Shown here piece by piece: positions 17,725 through 26,139 of a DNA stretch of 64,000 nt. Every line of letters starts with the position of its first letter. Position 1 is the stretch's first letter. The stretch comes from CBDBZL01 sp965213545. Its GTDB lineage: Bacteria > Pseudomonadota > Alphaproteobacteria > Sphingomonadales > Sphingomonadaceae. The notes under the pieces were generated by a model that saw only the letters and a program-made list of their open reading frames with translations, made no database searches and had not been told where the DNA came from. The position numbers and the translations under genes are program-made. The stretch lies in NCBI GenBank assembly GCA_965213545.1, contig CBDBZL010000002.1, positions 124,001 to 188,000 of the forward strand, given 5' to 3'.

Positions 17725-17800
<76 letters not shown>

Positions 17801-18046
17801 TTTGCTACGATAAGATTGGCTGCTCATCTCGATACGGTGGCGGTTACTATTTTGGGCGGTCGCTGATCGTTCCGTGGCCTGATCTTCGCTGTCGATGATC
17901 CGCATGGGATCTTTTATGATCCAAGTACCATTTAAACGGGATGAGCTGTAGCGCGATGATCTGGATGAGAAGCGGGCGACGATCAGGATGAGAACTGATT
18001 GTCGCGGCTTTTGGCTGATGGCCGGTCTGGTTGACGCTGGCAAGGT

Positions 18047-18896
18047 CTATGTATCGGTCTGATTGTCGCGGGGCGCCGGTTGCCCGGCAGTTTTGATTGT
18101 CGCGTAGGTTGGCGGTCGCCCGGCGCCCTTTTGTCGCTGGACGGCGGTGCGCCGGCGATAGCTCTCGACGTTCATCTCGAAGATGGTGGAGTGGTGGAGT
18201 GGTGGACGAGGCGGTCGACGGCGGCGAGCGTCATCGCGGGATCGGGGAAGATCCGGTTCCATTCGCCGAACGGCTGATTGGCGGTGATCAGCGTGGAGCG
18301 CTGTTCGTAGCGGGCGCTGATGAGCTCGAAGAGGACCGATGTTTCGGCCTGGTCCTTGGTGACGTAGGCGAGATCATCGAGGATCAGCAGATGATATTTG
18401 TCGAGCCGGGCGATGGCGGCCTCGATGCCCAACTCGCGCCGCGCGACCTGGAGCTTCTGGACAAGGTCCGATGTTCTGGCGAACAGCACCCGCCAGCCAT
18501 TTTCGATGAGCGCCAGGCCGATCGCAGCGGCGAGATGGCTCTTGCCGCCGCCCGGCGGCCCGAACAGGATCAGGTTGGCGCCCTGTTCGAGCCAGCCATC
18601 GCCGGCGCAGATCGCCATGACCTGCGCTTTGGAGATCATCGGCACGGCATCGAACGCGAAGCTGTCGAGCGTCTTTCCGGGCGGCAGCTTGGCTTCCTTG
18701 AGATGCCGCTCGATGCGCCGCCGGTCGCGTTCGGCGATCTCGTGTTCGGCCAGGGCCGCAAGGAAGCGCGCGGCGGGCCATCCTTGTCGGCGCGCACGGC
18801 GATATCGGGCCAGGTCTGCTTGATCGCCGGCAGACGCAGGTCATGCAGGATCAGGGTGAGACGCTGTGCGTCGACCGATCGGTTGCTATCGGTCAT
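18047..18896 (-). pseudogene. istB: istB helper ATPase of IS21 copy 1, two frameshifts
   Basis: IstB is the AAA+ helper of IS21 transposition. The gene starts at ATG 18896, overlapping the istA stop. The N-terminal frame (MTDSNRSVDAQRLTLILHDL) leaves phase near 18776-18780, where the sequence reads GATGGCCCGCC. The core resumes in another frame with Walker A FGPPGGGKSHLA and Walker B LLILDDLAY. A second shift falls at a tandem 8-bp duplication (GGTGGAGT twice, 18185-18200), so the core frame ends in TTPPSSR while the true C-terminus (STIFEMNVESYRRRTAVQR) continues in a third frame to 18047. Correcting both gives 280 residues. Copy 2 has the same lesions. Confidence 0.88.
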
Positions 18897-20395
18897 GCCG
18901 CCACCCCGCCCAGCAGGATGTCGTAACCGGACAGGGGGGCAAGCGTGACCACAACCTCGGGAAGCGTTGCGGGGTCGGGCGCGAAGCGTGTCCGCAGTGC
19001 TGCCATGTCCGGCAACCGATTGGCAGCCAGATCGGCAGCGAGGATGCTGGCAAGCTCGGCTTCGCAGGCACGTTCGTGCGCCAGCGCAAGCAGTTCCACC
19101 ATCATCCGGCACGCGGCCCGTTCGGGTCTCTGCTCGATCAGGCGCTCGAACATCCGGCGATAGGCCTCGCGCGGGAACAGCGCGTCACGATAGATCAGGC
19201 CGGCGAGCGCCATCGGCTTGCGTCTGAGCGAGCGGATCACGTGCCGGTAATCGACGACATGACCATGCTTGCCGTTCGCGCCCGCCCGCCCGCGCGGCAG
19301 CGTCATCAGCGGCGTTCCGCCCAGCAGCAGGTCGAGCCGATCGTCATACAGCCGGACACGCAGGCGGTGACCGATCAGCCGCGAAGGCACGGTGTAAAAC
19401 ACCTTCCTGAGCGTGAAGCCGCTGGTCGAGGTGACGGTGACGATCGTCTCCTCATAATCGCTGGTTCGCCGGTCGGGCAGCGGCTGAAGACAGGCTTGCT
19501 CGGCATCGATCCGTGCGGCATTGCGCCGGTTCTTCGCCGCGATCACCTCGTCGATGAAGCCGCGATAATCGGCAAGGTCGTCAAAGGCCCCAGACCCGCG
19601 CATCAGCAATGCATCGCGCATCGTCTTCTTGAGATGACCGTGTGCGCTCTCGATCAATCCGTTCTCGTGCGCGACGCCCCGGTTGTTGCGGCTCGGCTTC
19701 ATGCCGTAATGTTCGCACAGCGCATCGTAGCGCCAGGTGAGATCGGCGCGGGCATCGGCATCGAGGTTCCGGAACGCCGCTGATAGGCTGTCGCTGCGAT
19801 GATCGACCGGGCTGCCGCCGAGCGCCCACAACGCATTTTGTAGCCCCTGAGCAAGGGCGATATAGCTCTCGCCGCCCAGGATCACATGGGCATGCTCGAA
19901 GCCCGACCAGACCAGGCGGAAGTGGTAGAGCCGGTGATCGAGGGACGTGCCGGCGATCGTGACGCCGAGCTCGGCCATGTCGGTAAAATCCGACAGTCCC
20001 ATCTTGCCCGGCTCATGGGTCTGGCGGAAGATCACCTCCTGATCCTCGCCGTGAAGCGCGCGCCAGGCACGGATGCGCCGTTCCATCGTCCGTCTGACCC
20101 CGAGCCCGAGATCAGCATGGCGCCGCTGCATCTCCTCGAAGATCGCGACCGCGCGCAGGCCCGGCGCTGCCTGCAGCATCGGCACGATCTCGGCGTCGAA
20201 GATATCAGCCAAGGGATCGGGCCGCCGCCGACCGCGTGGTGCCGTTTCTTGCGAGGAAAGCTGTGGGTCGCTGGCAAGCCGGTATCCCGTCGCCGTGCTG
20301 AACCCGGCCCTGGCCGCCGCTACCGCGACGCCGTCACTCTGTCGCAACTTCATATATAACCTCATCTGATGATCGGTGACGTGACGGCCGGGCAT
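18893..20395 (-). CDS. istA: IS21 transposase IstA, copy 1
   Basis: A 500-residue transposase with an N-terminal helix-turn-helix region (VAAARAGFSTATGYRLASD), a DDE integrase core from about residue 110, and a C-terminal beta domain. The first catalytic Asp lies in LSDFTDMAELGV, the second in the DHRSDSLSAAF region, and the Glu in NRGVAHENGLIESAHGHLKK. MPGRHVTDHQMRLYMKLRQ at 20395 is the chosen start; upstream in-frame ATGs lack homology. The gene is intact and overlaps istB by 4 bp. Confidence 0.93.
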   Translation of the reverse strand: MPGRHVTDHQMRLYMKLRQSDGVAVAAARAGFSTATGYRLASDPQLSSQETAPRGRRRPDPLADIFDAEIVPMLQAAPGLRAVAIFEEMQRRHADLGLGVRRTMERRIRAWRALHGEDQEVIFRQTHEPGKMGLSDFTDMAELGVTIAGTSLDHRLYHFRLVWSGFEHAHVILGGESYIALAQGLQNALWALGGSPVDHRSDSLSAAFRNLDADARADLTWRYDALCEHYGMKPSRNNRGVAHENGLIESAHGHLKKTMRDALLMRGSGAFDDLADYRGFIDEVIAAKNRRNAARIDAEQACLQPLPDRRTSDYEETIVTVTSTSGFTLRKVFYTVPSRLIGHRLRVRLYDDRLDLLLGGTPLMTLPRGRAGANGKHGHVVDYRHVIRSLRRKPMALAGLIYRDALFPREAYRRMFERLIEQRPERAACRMMVELLALAHERACEAELASILAADLAANRLPDMAALRTRFAPDPATLPEVVVTLAPLSGYDILLGGVAA

Positions 20396-20640
20396 CCAGG
20401 GACTTCCTCTCTGAGCGAAGAAGCCCGGGAATACCCGGCCGGCCGGGATCATCAGCGGCAACGCCCCAAAAGGAACGCACCATCGCGCGGGGCTACGACG
20501 GCTCCGGGCTACGCCCTGCGCCGCCGCACCCCCGCGCGATCCTCATCCTGATTGTCGCTGCGCTCGCATCCTGATTGTCGCGCTGCACGCACTTCCAATC
20601 CATGTAGCCGAACGGAACAAATGATAAGAATTATCCATGC

Positions 20641-20855
20641 CTGATTACTCACACTACAGCAGTGACGGTCGCAAGTTACGTCATCAAGCATGGCCGACCG
20701 ACAGTTGAAATGTTGCTCGAGGCTTTCGAGCGCATCGAACCACCTCTACTGCCGGACAGCGAACATCGATAGGTGCACGGAATCCCTTCGCGCAAAGGCC
20801 TTCGTCCGCGCATTAGCGGCTTGCTTGTTGATCTCGCTAGTAAGATTTCAGAGCT
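20641..20855 (+). pseudogene. Remnant of a LysR-type regulator C-terminus (tentative)
   Basis: In one plus-strand frame the sequence reads VIKHGRPTVEMLLEAFERI and PPLLPDSEHR, then an in-frame TAG (20770-20772), then IPSRKGLRPRISGLLVDLA. The pattern of a short helix, PP.LP, an IP.R.GLRPR strand and a closing helix resembles the end of LysR effector-binding domains. The IS5 element cuts this frame at 20855, and the frame carries on for about nine codons after the insertion before TAG. The family call is by eye from a short stretch and may be wrong. Confidence 0.35.
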
Positions 20856-22099
20856 GGACACCCGCAACAACCATGGTTTTGGCGGTCATGATTGGCGGAT
20901 TGCCGCGATAGGCGCGATAGTTACGCTTTGAGCGACACCGATTGGCCGCCCGGTGGCTGCGCATCGTTCGTGGAAGATCAGGCGATCAAAGTTATAGCCC
21001 AAGTTGGCCAGCGTGAGTTTGCCCTGCGCGCGGGCCAGGCCAATGGTGCGGATGAATAGCCCATAGCGGTTTTTCTGATGCGCAAAGACGTGCTCAACCC
21101 TTGCCCGGATTGCTGATTTGGCCGCATTGGCGCGCGCGCGACGTGCTCAGGCATCGGCTTGCCCTTGGGCTTCCGGCGATGGATGCGGCTTGTCAGCATG
21201 TTGCGCGATAGCCAGGCTTCGTTCTTCTGACTGCGATAGGCGCTGTCGGCCCAGACATCAGCAGCGGTGTTTGCAGGGTCGATCACGCGGCGCAGCTGAC
21301 GCCCGTCGCTATCGGCAGCCGAGGTGACGCTGGCTTTGCGGATGAACCCATAGCGCCGATCGATGCTGATATGCGACTTGTAGCCGAACACCAGGGTCGC
21401 GATCTGCGGCAGCGGTGTCCCCTCGGGGCGATAGCGGATCTTGCCGCCGACCTTCAAAGTCCAGCGCGCATCGACATCCTTCTGGTGCGCTTTGCTCGGC
21501 CTGCTGCGCCAGATCTGCTTTGCCGACTTGCCCGCTTTGATGGCGGCCTTTTCCTCCTCGGTATTGCGTTGCTTGGGAGCAGGAACGAGCGTGGCATCGA
21601 CGATCTGACCGCCTATAGCCAAGTATCCAGCCTCACGCAATTGCTGCTCGAATGCCTGCATCAGAGCCTCGAGCGTGCCGCTCTCGGTGAGCCGGTTGCG
21701 ATAGTGGCGGATTGTGTTCTCATCGGGCATTGTGCCGCCCAGATCGAAGCCGAAGAAGCGCATCCAGCTCAAGCGGTCGCGGATCATAAACTCCATGCGC
21801 GCATCCGACAAATTATGCTGCGCCTGGAACACCAGCACCTTGAACATCGCGACCGGATCGAAGGGCGGTCGACCGCCCTTTGCGCCGTCGCTGTAGCCAG
21901 GCCCGCGGGTCAAAAGTAGCCGAAAGCTTTCGAACTCCACCGTACCAGCCAAAACCTCAAGCGGATCGCCGTCATTGCTCAACCGGTCCAGGTGCTCCGC
22001 TAGCGAAAACAGACTGCGTGGGTGCATCGCAACTCTCCATCCAATGCACCGAATGAATCACAATCAGGCGGTCAAAGCGAGGGGTTTTTGCGGGTATCC
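20856..22099 (-). mobile_element. IS5-family insertion sequence with AGCT target duplication
   Basis: A 1,244-bp element. Its ends are imperfect inverted repeats: GGACACCCGCAACAACC at 20856-20872 against inverted GGATACCCGCAAAAACC at 22083-22099, two mismatches in 17. It is bounded on both sides by AGCT (20852-20855 and 22100-22103), a clean 4-bp target duplication. It carries one transposase gene on the minus strand. The insertion lies just inside the right edge of IS21 copy 1, in non-backbone sequence. Confidence 0.88.
20886..22027 (-). pseudogene. IS5-family transposase, frameshifted near the C-terminus
   Basis: The frame from ATG 22027 matches IS5-family DDE transposases: RPPFDPVAMFKVLVFQAQHN, the PDENTIRHYRNRL segment, GGQIVDATLVPAPKQR (first Asp) and DVWADSAYRS (second Asp). 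After HVARA the original frame continues with nonsense to 20978. The expected tail, including VEHVFAHQKNRYGLF (site of the catalytic Glu) and LANLGYNFDRLIF, is in another frame ending at 20886. The shift falls in an alternating CG tract at 21130-21140, a likely two-base slippage, so the main-frame product lacks the catalytic Glu. Confidence 0.85.
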
Positions 22100-22295
22100 A
22101 GCTGAATTTTTCCCGAGTTAATTGTACATAGATACTTTGTGACCGGGTCTTGCTCGACCACTTGCCAACTGTTGCCGTTTTGCGCTTGCTTAACAGATTC
22201 TAGATACCCCGCAGGTGCGACTTATACGAAGATGCGTTTGCATACCTGCGACAGCTACCAGGCTGGCCTTTTCAAGTGTGCCAGCGACCAGCCCC

Positions 22296-22496
22296 TTAAA
22301 CTGTCCCGGTGTCCGCATTTGTCCGAGCTCTTACTGTAAGGTATTCAATACGTTTCTTATTGATCGTGCTTTTAACGATCCGGTCGACATATATTCCACG
22401 AGTATGGATCGCGTCGGGATCGAGTGTACCCGTTTCGACAATCGCTTCAGCCTCAACAACAGTGACCTTCCCGGCCGTTGCCATAGGAGCGTCCAC
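22296..22496 (-). pseudogene. 3-oxoacid CoA-transferase subunit A, C-terminal fragment
   Basis: About 60 codons matching the end of CoA-transferase alpha subunits: ATAGKVTVVEAEAIVE, then LDPDAIHTRGIYVDRIV and KKRIEYLTVR. The rest of the gene is missing. The fragment is joined in a different frame to the tail of a maleylacetate reductase remnant around 22470-22490, which looks like a deletion junction. Such transferases activate 3-oxoadipate in beta-ketoadipate-type pathways, the same route as maleylacetate reductase, so the two were probably neighbours before the deletion. Confidence 0.75.
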
Positions 22497-23462
22497 AGGC
22501 CATCTGCACGACCTTATCTAGGTCAGCTTCCTGCAATCCCGGCCTTTCTAAGCTGGTCGGAGCGCCAATCTTCTTCGCGAAGTCCCAGAGTCCTTGGCCA
22601 AGTTCCGAGCCCACTATAGGTGTCAGCGGTTGGAGTTCATCGCTTGCCGCAATTTCGTTATAAGCAAGAGTATGCGGGATCAGAACCGTGTGGTTTCGGC
22701 ATGGGGCATATCAAAAGTACCGCCCAGGATATGGCATAATTTGTGATGAAGCGACATTGCAACCGTACCCAAGCCAGTCCCGCAAAGCCAAGCACGATAA
22801 AGCGCCTTCCCGCGCGCGATCATATTATCGGGAGCATCTATGAGTGATGGCAGTGCTTCTAACAGCGCTGCCGCACCATCGATCGCAATCAATGACGATA
22901 TAGGGTTACGGTCCTTCGCATATAGGGCCTCAATCGCGTGTGCGATTGCGTTCATTCCACTGGCTATGCTGGTCACAAGCGGGAGCTGACGTGAGAGTTG
23001 TGGGTCATAGATTACGACTTCCGGGATGACTTCGGGGCTTCGGAGCGTAGTTTTCGCCCCGTCCTCAGTCTGCCCTAGGATCGGAGTAACTTCCGATCCC
23101 GAATAAGTAGTCGGAATAGCGATCTGAGGGGCGGCATTACGATACGCGATTGCTTTGCCCAGACCGATGCTCGACCCTCCGCCGATCGCTACAATACAAT
23201 CCGCATGCATTTCGTCGAAGGCTACAAGGGCTTTGGCAGTAACCCCCACCGGGGTATGCATGGCGGCGCTAGAGAAGATTTTGAGGCGATCTCTATCGAG
23301 ATGGGTTATCAGGCCCTCTACTTCCGATCTCCTTGTCGTAGTCGTCACGATCAGCGGCCTTTGACAACCCAATCGCTCAATTTCGTCGGGAAGAGACGAA
23401 AACGTTACTTGACCGAAAATGATCCTGGCCGGATTAATACCGTATATCATATTCTCAGTCAT
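22470..23462 (-). pseudogene. Maleylacetate reductase, frameshifted and 3'-truncated
   Basis: Iron-containing alcohol-dehydrogenase family enzyme reducing maleylacetate to 3-oxoadipate. The first 260 codons read well: VAIGGGSSIGLGKAIAYR, AIPTTYSGSEVTPI, SGMNAIAHAIEALYA and LHHKLCHILGGTFDMPHAET. There the frame breaks near 22690-22698 and stops at 22680. The continuing protein (VLIPHTLAYNEIAAS to MACGRSYGNG) is one frame over and runs into the CoA-transferase fragment instead of its own last residues. A probable sigma-54 promoter lies just upstream. Not functional as it stands. Confidence 0.85.
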
Positions 23463-23482
23463 TACACGCAGTTCTCTTTTGG

Positions 23483-23585
23483 TTGTAGTTTAGCAATGGT
23501 CAGGCCCGACAATAATGTGCAGAGGATCAAGACAGCTAATTCCGCCAGTCGTCGAAAGGACCGCAAGTCTAATCCTAAACTACAA
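23483..23585. repeat. Perfect 11-bp inverted repeat with 81-bp spacer
   Basis: TTGTAGTTTAG at 23483-23493 is the exact reverse complement of CTAAACTACAA at 23575-23585. The left arm overlaps the -12 box of the candidate sigma-54 promoter by two bases. It could be a pair of operator half-sites, the ends of a tiny mobile remnant, or chance. Confidence 0.6.
23492..23507 (-). promoter_or_regulatory. Candidate sigma-54 promoter for the maleylacetate reductase gene
   Basis: On the minus strand the sequence GGGCCTGACCATTGCT has the required GG-N10-GC spacing and a perfect TTGCT -12 element; the -24 element deviates from TGGCAC. It ends 30 bp before the ATG at 23462, a sensible leader length. It is weaker than the two promoters at 27.5 and 27.9 kb and is called mainly by analogy and by the upstream ATTGGC-type pair. 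Confidence 0.5.
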
Positions 23586-23654
23586 TTTTCCAAGCGGTGC
23601 GTCATTTAAGCCAGGCATTTACCAGTAAAGATAATGATTGACCTGATAGCTTTT

Positions 23655-23702
23655 CAGCCAATTTTATAGTGCGGAGATTCAACCAATGTCAATTTGATTG
23701 GC
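23655..23702. promoter_or_regulatory. CAGCCAAT / GATTGGC pair, candidate activator site
   Basis: CAGCCAATT at 23655-23663 and GATTGGC at 23696-23702 reuse the half-sites of the palindrome at 27790-27811, here in reversed order and 32 bp apart. They lie about 150-210 bp upstream of the candidate sigma-54 promoter at 23492-23507, where enhancer sites are expected. Binding by the 33.5-kb activator is inferred. Confidence 0.4.
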
Positions 23703-23821
23703 GTGGCTAAATAGAGCGTCCAACCGCCTCCAAACCAATTCGGTTCCAATGAGCTCATGATCTTCATTGCGTCAATTTGAAATAGGTCGCCCAAATCGGC
23801 CTGACAGCTACAATGGCAAAG

Positions 23822-24424
23822 CTAAAGTTCAAGGAAATTACTAACCCTGAATTCCACGAAATCGCCTCGCGTAACAGTGTTCATTTCTTTGTCTTCCGCC
23901 ATTCGCGCTAAATAATCACTTGTGGCGACATTCCCGTCATCATCAAGTATTTCGCAAATGACCGCTGCGGTCTCCGAGCGAGCTATGTTAGCTAAATCAA
24001 TCGCTGCTTCTTCAACGCCAACTTTGTTGAGAATGCCACCATCCTTTGCTTTCACGGGCCGAATGCGACCGGGGATGACAATATCGCGACTGGAAAATTG
24101 CGAGTCAGCGGCAACTCTGATCGTTTGTGCGCGATCCCGTGCGCTAATTCCCGTAGTTACACCCACAGCCGCTTCGATAAGCGGCATAAGGGCCGATTGT
24201 TTGCGGCTAGGTCGCATCAGCCCTGCCCCTGTCCCGATCAGGCCCAGCTCGTTACATAGCGTTTCAGTGAGCGCGATACTGACAATACCTTTGCCAAATG
24301 TCGCGAGGAAATTTACAGATTCAGCAGAAATACCATGCGCTGGTGTCACGTAGTAACCTATTGAAACCTCAACGAGATCATTCAAAAGGATGATATTTCG
24401 ACCAGCGCGATAATCATCTATCAC
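23822..24424 (-). CDS. RibB-like protein lacking DHBP synthase catalytic residues
   Basis: A 200-residue protein with the fold of 3,4-dihydroxy-2-butanone-4-phosphate synthase: AGRNIILL at the start, GVTTGISARDRAQTIRVAA (residues 88-106, matching the family's TTGVSAADR segment), then AAIDLANIA and ICEILDDDGNVA. Key active-site stretches are changed. The acidic DRENEGD loop is replaced by DLVEVSIGY (residues 16-24), GIVC by GIVS (46-49), RPGH by IPGR (117-120), and GGHTEA by VGVEEA (135-140). It is therefore unlikely to make the riboflavin precursor. It lies in the P450 operon, 160 bp after ethD; a new role in the catabolic pathway is inferred. Confidence 0.72.
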   Translation of the reverse strand: MIDDYRAGRNIILLNDLVEVSIGYYVTPAHGISAESVNFLATFGKGIVSIALTETLCNELGLIGTGAGLMRPSRKQSALMPLIEAAVGVTTGISARDRAQTIRVAADSQFSSRDIVIPGRIRPVKAKDGGILNKVGVEEAAIDLANIARSETAAVICEILDDDGNVATSDYLARMAEDKEMNTVTRGDFVEFRVSNFLEL

Positions 24425-24584
24425 CGGCCTTATTGAGCAGCATTCCGGGTCAATAGTGCCCAGCTGCGTGTGAGGTTTTCTCTGAGGCTTCGTGTTCGTC
24501 CCGAAACTAAACTTTGAATTTATCGCAGCTTAGAAAAGCTCGACCGGTCAGGCCCGTCAAGCCAGCAATTTCACCCGATATAGG

Positions 24585-24896
24585 TTAGATTTTGAGGTTG
24601 GCGATGTTACATGTCACAATAGTTACACCCGCCCCGGCATAATTTGGAACATCATTTCCCGCTTCTTGTCCAGCAGATGATTGGAGAGCCGCTTCAAGGT
24701 CCTGCTGGTTGTCGAAATCGCACTCGACAACCGCAAAGTATGGCGCATCTTCACGATCAGCCTTCAGATCATATCCCACACGCAACGCGCGCAATTTCGG
24801 GAATTTCGTAACTATCGGGAGGTGAACACCACTCAAGTGCTCGCGAAATCTATTCTTGTCTTCGGGTTGATGATAGAGGGCAATTAGTCTGTACAT
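24585..24896 (-). CDS. EthD-family protein
   Basis: A 103-residue dimeric alpha/beta-barrel type protein: MYRLIALYHQPEDKNRFREH, HLPIVTKFPKLRALRVGY with the conserved His and Lys, and VECDFDNQQDLEAALQS. EthD is needed, by an unknown mechanism, for P450-dependent fuel-ether degradation in the eth systems. Here it follows the P450 gene by only 14 bp, the same pairing. It could also act as a small isomerase or lyase on the P450 product. Confidence 0.85.
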   Translation of the reverse strand: MYRLIALYHQPEDKNRFREHLSGVHLPIVTKFPKLRALRVGYDLKADREDAPYFAVVECDFDNQQDLEAALQSSAGQEAGNDVPNYAGAGVTIVTCNIANLKI

Positions 24897-24910
24897 TATT
24901 TTAGATCCTT

Positions 24911-26092
24911 CTAAGCCCGTGAAATCTTCACGTCGAGCTTCTTGATGCCTCGCAGTGTATTATTTACTAAGCGCTCCATCTCAACGATCTCAAAGCTCTC
25001 TACTCGTTCGATAAGCTCGGCAAAGAGAGCCGAGATTTCCAACCGAGCCAGATTATTCCCGATGCAGATATGTTTGCCATGCCCAAAGCCGAGATGCTCG
25101 CCCGCATTTTTACGTTCGATATCAAATTCTTCCGGATTGCCCCAATGCCTCTCGTCTCGATTGGCAGAACCATACAGAACGATAATACGTGAGTCCTTGG
25201 GAAGAACCTGACCGTCAATATTACATTGCTCGGTGCAGAAGCGCGAGAATCCCTGGATCGGCGATTCAATTCGCACAATTTCATTGATGGCATTAGGGAT
25301 CAATTTCGGATTTTCCCTAAGCTTTTTCCACTGATCCGGATTGTTTGCGAACAACCAAACGGCGCTCGAAATTGCAAAAATTGTAGTATCCAAAGATGGC
25401 GCCACATAGGAAAGCACCATAAGCTTTGCTTCATCTTCCGAAATCTCGCCAGCATCGGCAGATTGCTGTAAAAGATCTGCCCAACTATCAGGACGCAGTT
25501 TGTCCTTTTCGATCGACATGGCGTATTGATACATTTCCTGAAACACACCCTGTGCAGAGCGGGTTCTCTCATTTGGCGGGCCGAAAGAATCGAAATTCGC
25601 TGCAGCCCATATAAGCATCCGCTCACGGCCATCTTCAGGAAGACCGACCAGATTCGAAACGATATTGAGAGGCAGATATTGCGCCAGATCGGTCGCTGCA
25701 TCAAAGGATCCACGATCGACAAGCTGTTCGACAATAGTGCGAGCTTCGCTGGAGATCGCTTCACGCAAGAGACGCAATTGCCTCGGGTTGAGTGGGCGGG
25801 ACTCAACCCGACGAATTCGTCTGTGCTCCTCCCCGTCGGAGCACAACCCAATACCGCCGGCAAATGCGTGATTGGTGTCATCATTCATCATGACACCTTT
25901 GCCAGAAATGAAGACTTCTGGCGTAGCCAGTATCTCCTTCACGTCCCGATAACGGGCAGCAGCGTACATGCCAGCCTTTTCCATATATACTGCGGGCCCG
26001 GCATCCCTCAGCTCTTTATAAGCCGAATAAGGATCCAACAAAATACTCTCTGAATAGAGATCAATATCACTTTTCTCAGCTACCATCGTCAT
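24911..26092 (-). CDS. Bacterial class I cytochrome P450
   Basis: A soluble 393-residue P450 expected to need ferredoxin and reductase partners. The heme ligand is Cys343 in LGFGHGKHICIGNNLAR. The ExxR of the K-helix is seen in INEIVRIESP. The I-helix reads YVAPSLDTTIFAIS, with Pro-Ser in place of the usual Gly-x-Glu/Asp near the oxygen-binding site. A strong ribosome binding site GGGAGAGG precedes ATG 26092, which I prefer over the TTG at 26107 lying inside it. Matching putidaredoxin-type ferredoxin and (broken) reductase genes lie at 54.3 and 51.6 kb. Downstream formaldehyde genes suggest a demethylation substrate; the substrate is not known. Confidence 0.92.
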   Translation of the reverse strand: MTMVAEKSDIDLYSESILLDPYSAYKELRDAGPAVYMEKAGMYAAARYRDVKEILATPEVFISGKGVMMNDDTNHAFAGGIGLCSDGEEHRRIRRVESRPLNPRQLRLLREAISSEARTIVEQLVDRGSFDAATDLAQYLPLNIVSNLVGLPEDGRERMLIWAAANFDSFGPPNERTRSAQGVFQEMYQYAMSIEKDKLRPDSWADLLQQSADAGEISEDEAKLMVLSYVAPSLDTTIFAISSAVWLFANNPDQWKKLRENPKLIPNAINEIVRIESPIQGFSRFCTEQCNIDGQVLPKDSRIIVLYGSANRDERHWGNPEEFDIERKNAGEHLGFGHGKHICIGNNLARLEISALFAELIERVESFEIVEMERLVNNTLRGIKKLDVKISRA

Positions 26093-26139
26093 CAATACCT
26101 CTCCCAATTGCGTGAGATCTTTTTCGAAAAATTCCGAAA

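Larger units (their letters stand above)
17947..20587 (-). mobile_element. IS21-family insertion sequence, copy 1
   Basis: A 2,641-bp element with overlapping istA and istB on the minus strand. Ends are TGTAGCGCGATGATCTGGAT (left) and, inverted, TGCAGCGCGACAATCAGGAT (right), the TG...CA termini of the family. Subterminal copies of a GATTGTCGC/GCGACAATC word recur at both ends, as IS21 elements usually show. It matches copy 2 (56915-59555) at a constant offset of 38,968, with identical protein translations and the same boundary points. I found no target duplication flanking it (GATGAGC versus CGCACTT). Confidence 0.93.
23463..23821. other. 359-bp intergenic region between RibB-like and maleylacetate reductase genes
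   Basis: Contains no supportable gene. It holds a candidate sigma-54 promoter (23492-23507, minus strand), an 11-bp inverted repeat pair (23483-23493 and 23575-23585), and a CAGCCAAT/GATTGGC pair (23655-23702) like the sites in the 27.7 kb regulatory region. Base composition is AT-rich compared with the backbone. Confidence 0.6.

Noticed and set aside
18097..18948. Long plus-strand open frames inside both IS21 copies (283 and 305 codons)
   Set aside because: They lie antisense to istB and istA, have low-complexity Arg/Gly/His translations and no domain; shadows of GC-rich coding DNA.
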